Below, piece by piece: positions 60,726-64,000 of a stretch of 64,000 nucleotides of DNA. Both the position numbers and the translations under genes were made by a program. Each line of letters begins with the position of its first letter. Positions within the stretch are counted from its first letter, which is position 1. This stretch comes from Streptomyces sp. GESEQ-35 (lineage in GTDB: Bacteria > Actinomycetota > Actinomycetes > Streptomycetales > Streptomycetaceae), in the NCBI RefSeq assembly GCF_017948485.1, contig NZ_JAFFSX010000012.1, forward strand, positions 186,001-250,000, in the 5' to 3' direction. A model generated the notes under the pieces. It was not told the origin of the DNA, did not search any database, and was given only the letters and a program-made list of their open reading frames with translations.

Positions 60726-62018
60726 GTGGCATCCACGGTCACCACCGAGCCGTCGAAGAACTCGCCGGCCTCCTCCCGCCCGGGCTACGGACAGCTGCTG
60801 CGCACCCGCGGCGCCTGGACGTTCCTGCTCCCCGGCTTCGCGGCGCGCCAGCCGTTCGCGATGCTCACCATCTCCATCGTGCTGCTCGTGCAGCACACCA
60901 CCGGCTCGTACGGCACGGCAGGCGCCGTCGCCGCGGTCACCGGTGTCGCCATGGCGCTGTTCGCGCCCTACAGCGGGCGTCTCGCGGACCGCTACGGACA
61001 GCGCACCGTGCTGATCCCCGGCGTGCTGGTGCACACGGTGTCGGGCCTGACCCTGACGGCGCTCGCGCTCGCGGACGCACCCCTGTGGGCGCTGTTCGCG
61101 GCGGCCGTGCCCACGGGCGCCTCCGTGCCGCAGATCGGGCCCATGGTGCGCGCCCGCTGGGGCGTGAAACTCCAGGGCACGCCCCTGATGACGACCGCGG
61201 CGGCCTTCGAGTCCGTCACCGACGAGCTGACCTTCGTCTTCGGCCCCCTGCTGGCGACCGCCCTGTGCACCGCCGTCGACCCGGCCGCGGGCCTGGTGAC
61301 CGAGGCGTCACTGACGCTGATCGGCGGCCTGCTGTTCGCCGCCCAGAAGAGCACGCAGCCCCACGTCACAGTGGGCGGGCACGCGCGCGTGGAGCACAGT
61401 TCCGCGCTGCGTGTCCCCGGAGTACGCGTCCTGATCGTGACGTTCCTCGGCATCGGCGCCGTCTTCGGCGGCATGCAGGTCTCGCTGGCCGCGTTCAGCG
61501 AGTCGATCGGCGAACCCGGCCTGAACGGCGTCCTGTACGGCGTCTTCGCCGCGGGCAACATGCTCTCCGGACTCGTGTGCGGCGCGATCGCCTGGAAGGT
61601 CGCTCCGCAGCGTCGCCTCGTGGTGGCGTACGGCGCACTCGCGCTGACGGCCTCCGGACTGTGGGCCGCGCACTCCGTGCTGGTCCTCGCGGGCCTCGGC
61701 CTGCTCGTGGGCATGTCCATCGCGCCCGCGCTGATCACCGGCTACACGCTGGTCGAGGGCCTGGTCCCGGCCGGCGCCCGCACCGAGGCCTTCACCTGGC
61801 TGACCGGCGCGGTGGCGCTCGGGCAGGCCGCCGCCGTCACGGCTGCCGGACAGCTGGAGGACCGCTACTGGGACGGTGCGGGATTCCTCGTGCCGATGGG
61901 CGGCACGCTGCTCGCCCTGGCGACGCTGCTGGCGCTGCGTTCGCGGCTGGCGACGCGGCCCCGCAGCCGTACCGTCGCACGTGGCGTCGGTCACCGCATG
62001 CCGGTGGCAGTGGACTGA
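60726..62018 (+). CDS. MFS transporter
   Basis: The 430-aa protein has 12 predicted TM helices. The loop 2-3 motif A equivalent is GRLADRYGQRTVLIPG, and motif C-like residues are in PTGASVPQIGPMVRARWG. A second-half repeat is in FAAGNMLSGLVCGAIAWKVAPQRRLVVAYG. GTG 60726 follows AGAAAGGCACGGG. The 235-bp leader (60491-60725) is long; within it TACTAT near 60539 may be a -10 element. The substrate is unknown; DHA1-type sugar or drug exporters share this pattern. Confidence 0.88.
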   Translation: MASTVTTEPSKNSPASSRPGYGQLLRTRGAWTFLLPGFAARQPFAMLTISIVLLVQHTTGSYGTAGAVAAVTGVAMALFAPYSGRLADRYGQRTVLIPGVLVHTVSGLTLTALALADAPLWALFAAAVPTGASVPQIGPMVRARWGVKLQGTPLMTTAAAFESVTDELTFVFGPLLATALCTAVDPAAGLVTEASLTLIGGLLFAAQKSTQPHVTVGGHARVEHSSALRVPGVRVLIVTFLGIGAVFGGMQVSLAAFSESIGEPGLNGVLYGVFAAGNMLSGLVCGAIAWKVAPQRRLVVAYGALALTASGLWAAHSVLVLAGLGLLVGMSIAPALITGYTLVEGLVPAGARTEAFTWLTGAVALGQAAAVTAAGQLEDRYWDGAGFLVPMGGTLLALATLLALRSRLATRPRSRTVARGVGHRMPVAVD

Positions 62019-62085
62019 TCCCGAGGAATACGTCACTATGGACCGTCGTTAGCACTCACTGAGTGAGAGTGCCAGGAGGAAGACA

Positions 62086-62403
62086 GTGCCGACCTACCAG
62101 TATCAGTGCACCGAGTGCGGCGAGGGCCTCGAGGCGGTGCAGAAGTTCACCGACGATGCCCTGACCGAGTGCCCCAACTGCCAGGGCCGCCTCAAGAAGG
62201 TGTTCTCCGCCGTCGGCATCGTCTTCAAGGGCTCCGGCTTCTACCGCAACGACAGCCGCGGCTCCTCGTCGAGCAGCGCTCCGGCCGCGTCGAAGTCGGC
62301 GACGTCCTCCTCGGACTCTTCGTCTTCCTCGACCACCTCGTCGTCCTCGGACACGAAGTCGTCGAGCACCGGCACCTCGTCCAGCAGCAGCTCCGCCGCG
62401 TAG
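62086..62403 (+). CDS. FmdB-family zinc ribbon protein with Ser-rich tail
   Basis: The 105-aa protein has the FmdB zinc ribbon in its first 40 residues: C8-x-x-C11 and C29-x-x-C32 in YQYQCTECGEGLEAVQKF and ECPNCQGRLKKVF. The second half is almost only Ser, Thr, Ala and Asp, disordered and low-complexity. GTG 62086 follows AGGAGGAAGACA, a strong site. FmdB-type proteins are thought to be regulatory, but the mechanism is unknown. A perfect terminator follows at 62426. Confidence 0.92.
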   Translation: MPTYQYQCTECGEGLEAVQKFTDDALTECPNCQGRLKKVFSAVGIVFKGSGFYRNDSRGSSSSSAPAASKSATSSSDSSSSSTTSSSSDTKSSSTGTSSSSSSAA

Positions 62404-62425
62404 GACGCGAAAGACTCGCTCACGG

Positions 62426-62453
62426 AACCCTGTCGTCGTACGACGACAGGGTT
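62426..62453. terminator. Perfect palindromic terminator after the FmdB gene
   Basis: AACCCTGTCGTCGT and ACGACGACAGGGTT form a perfect 14-bp dyad with no loop base (the centre is GTAC), followed by T. It separates the zinc ribbon gene from mtnP. Confidence 0.85.
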
Positions 62454-62510
62454 TCAGGCGTTTCCGGGGCCCCTCTCTGCACCCGGCCGGGGGCAGCTAG
62501 TGTGCTGGTC

Positions 62511-63344
62511 ATGGCGAACGCAGAGATCGGCGTAATCGGGGGCTCCGGCTTCTATTCGTTCCTCGACGACGTGACCGAGATCCAGGTGGACACCCCCTAT
62601 GGGGCGCCCAGCGACTCACTGTTCCTCGGCGAGATCGCCGGGCGGCGGGTCGCCTTCCTGCCCCGGCACGGGCGCGGCCACCATCTGCCGCCGCACCGCA
62701 TCAACTACCGGGCCAATCTGTGGGCGCTGCGGTCGGTCGGTGTGCGTCAGGTCCTCGGCCCGTGCGCGGTGGGCGGCCTGCGCCCCGAGTACGGGCCCGG
62801 CACGCTGCTGGTGCCGGATCAGCTGGTCGACCGTACGAAGTCCCGGGTGGGGACGTACTTCGACGGGCTTCCGCTGCCCGACGGCACCCTGCCGAACGTG
62901 GTGCACGTGTCCCTGGCCGACCCCTACTGCCCGACCGGGCGGGCGGCGGCGCTGAAGGCGGCGCGGGGGCGCGACTGGGAGGCGATGGACAGCGGCACTC
63001 TGGTCGTGGTCGAGGGACCGCGCTTCTCCACCCGTGCCGAATCGTTGTGGCACCGGGCGCAGGGCTGGGCCGTGGTGGGTATGACCGGGCACCCCGAGGC
63101 GGCGCTGGCCCGTGAACTCGAGCTCTGCTACACATCGTTGACCCTGGTCACCGACCTCGACGCCGGCGCCGAGACCGGCGAGGGCGTCTCGCACGACGAG
63201 GTTCTCCAGGTGTTCGCGGCCAATGTGGACCGGCTGCGGGGCGTGCTGTTCGACGCCGTCGCCGCGCTGCCCGCCACCGAGGAGCGGGACTGTCTGTGCA
63301 CGACGGCGCTGGGTGGGATGGACCCCGGGTTTGAGCTGCCGTAG
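62511..63344 (+). CDS. mtnP: S-methyl-5'-thioadenosine phosphorylase
   Basis: The 277-aa enzyme phosphorolyses MTA in methionine salvage. Landmarks: IGVIGGSGFYSF (phosphate loop), GRHHLPPHRINYRANLWALRSVGVRQVLGPCAVGGL, WAVVGMTGHPEAALARELELCYTSLTLVTDLDAG (substrate base and ribose sites). ATG 62511 is at the natural N-terminus; the longer in-frame extension upstream crosses the terminator. A PNP-family assignment as MTAP II (rather than adenosine phosphorylase) fits MTGHPEAALA. Monocistronic. Confidence 0.94.
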   Translation: MANAEIGVIGGSGFYSFLDDVTEIQVDTPYGAPSDSLFLGEIAGRRVAFLPRHGRGHHLPPHRINYRANLWALRSVGVRQVLGPCAVGGLRPEYGPGTLLVPDQLVDRTKSRVGTYFDGLPLPDGTLPNVVHVSLADPYCPTGRAAALKAARGRDWEAMDSGTLVVVEGPRFSTRAESLWHRAQGWAVVGMTGHPEAALARELELCYTSLTLVTDLDAGAETGEGVSHDEVLQVFAANVDRLRGVLFDAVAALPATEERDCLCTTALGGMDPGFELP

Positions 63345-63497
63345 CGGGGAAGGCATCGCGCTCAGGAGGGCGGAACTTCCCGTTCGGGTGAGGGAGTTGT
63401 CCACAACCCGCCAGTAGCCCACCGGGCTCAGCGAGCGGCGGCGCGAAGCCTCATCGTGGCGTGGAAAGCCGATTCCTCGTCACAGGTGGTGGCCCGC

Positions 63498-64000
63498 ATG
63501 TCCTTCGCTCCCTTCCCCTCCCCCTCTCCGATTTCGCCGCGTCCGCTCGGCACCGACGCCCCCGCCACATGCGAGGTGCCGCACTTCGCCCCCGTGCGGG
63601 TGCGCGGCGGGCGATATCAGCTGCGCCGTCTCGTACGGCACCGGAGGCGGGCCGTGGCGGCCGGCCTGGCCGTCACCGCCGCGGCGCTCGTGGCGGCCGG
63701 CCCCGGTGGGCCCGACCCCGCGCGCGGACATCCGGAGGGGAGTCCCCCGGCTCACGCGGAGTCGGCGGCCCGGCCCGATCCCGTACGACAGGACCGCGCC
63801 GTCGAGTCGGTGGCGGCGCCGGTGCGGATCGCCGACGGAGAGACGGTCCGGCTGCTACGGCCCGGCGACCGGGTCGACGTCATCGCCGCCGAGGAGACCG
63901 CGACGGGCGGTGATGCGCGGGTGGTCGCCCGTGGGGCGCGGGTGACGAAGGTGCCCGAGCCTGTGGACGGAGCCGCCGAGAGCGGGGCACTGGTCGTCCT
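63498..64000 (+). CDS. SAF-domain (RcpC/CpaB-like) membrane-anchored protein, truncated by window end
   Basis: The frame runs off the right edge with no stop, giving 167 visible residues. A basic stretch (RYQLRRLVRHRRRAVAAG) precedes a TM helix (LAVTAAALVAAGPGG, about 55-70). An SAF/CpaB-type region follows: SVAAPVRIADGETVRLLRPGDRVDVIAAEE, VARGARVTKVPEP. ATG 63498 is used; GTG 63486 or 63489 in the same frame are alternatives. Such Streptomyces proteins are related to pilus or flagellar assembly proteins, but here the role is unknown. Confidence 0.8.
   Translation, partial: MSFAPFPSPSPISPRPLGTDAPATCEVPHFAPVRVRGGRYQLRRLVRHRRRAVAAGLAVTAAALVAAGPGGPDPARGHPEGSPPAHAESAARPDPVRQDRAVESVAAPVRIADGETVRLLRPGDRVDVIAAEETATGGDARVVARGARVTKVPEPVDGAAESGALVV

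Noticed and set aside
1..64000. CRISPR arrays and rRNA genes
   Set aside because: No regularly spaced direct repeats of CRISPR type and no rRNA-like sequence were seen anywhere in the window.

Overview
The window is chromosomal DNA from a Streptomyces species. The evidence is very high GC with strong third-position bias, many GTG and TTG starts, a SALP sporulation protein of the SsgE type, and a gene order (Pmt mannosyltransferase, two tandem penicillin-binding proteins, ssgE, nickel transporter; later galU, moeA, moaC, mog) that I recall from the S. coelicolor SCO3150-SCO3180 region. The synteny is from memory and not computed.

Region 1 (1 to about 34 kb) looks like conserved chromosome. 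It holds rsmI divergent from a protein O-mannosyltransferase, a secreted double-LamG protein, two paralogous transpeptidases, ssgE, and an ECF nickel transporter (nikMN-nikQ-nikO) behind a candidate Nur box. Then come ohrR-ohr with a transposase-less inverted-repeat element abutting the ohr stop codon, a serine beta-lactamase-like hydrolase, small secreted and metabolic genes, a TetR-controlled MMPL exporter, a tricorn protease, an FMO / alpha-beta hydrolase / SDR operon divergent from a MerR regulator, exonuclease III, and a two-component system. Six copies of an intergenic repeat punctuate the first 31 kb, five of them between converging genes.

Region 2 (about 34.0 to 49.5 kb) looks accessory. 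The repeat is absent and regulators (LAL, two MarR-type systems counting region 1) and redox or efflux genes dominate. A 32-bp near-palindromic element occurs three times, upstream of a SnoaL-like gene, a DHA2 exporter, and a DDN-type nitroreductase plus quinone-oxidoreductase-like dehydrogenase. These are probably one regulon, possibly of the adjacent LAL regulator. The region also holds a decayed second LAL gene, a short near-identical copy of the dehydrogenase 5' end, an NmrA/MarR detoxification module, two secreted beta-propeller proteins, and remnants of IS30, IS3 and an integrase next to a tRNA-Ala(CGC) gene.

Region 3 (49.5 to 64 kb) is conserved chromosome again. It holds a SepX-like membrane protein, a GNAT, mog-moaC-moeA-galU (molybdenum cofactor and UDP-glucose), 5-formyl-THF cyclo-ligase, a penicillin-acylase-family Ntn hydrolase, a K+/H+ antiporter, an MFS transporter, an FmdB zinc ribbon protein, MTA phosphorylase, and the start of an SAF-type protein that runs off the end.
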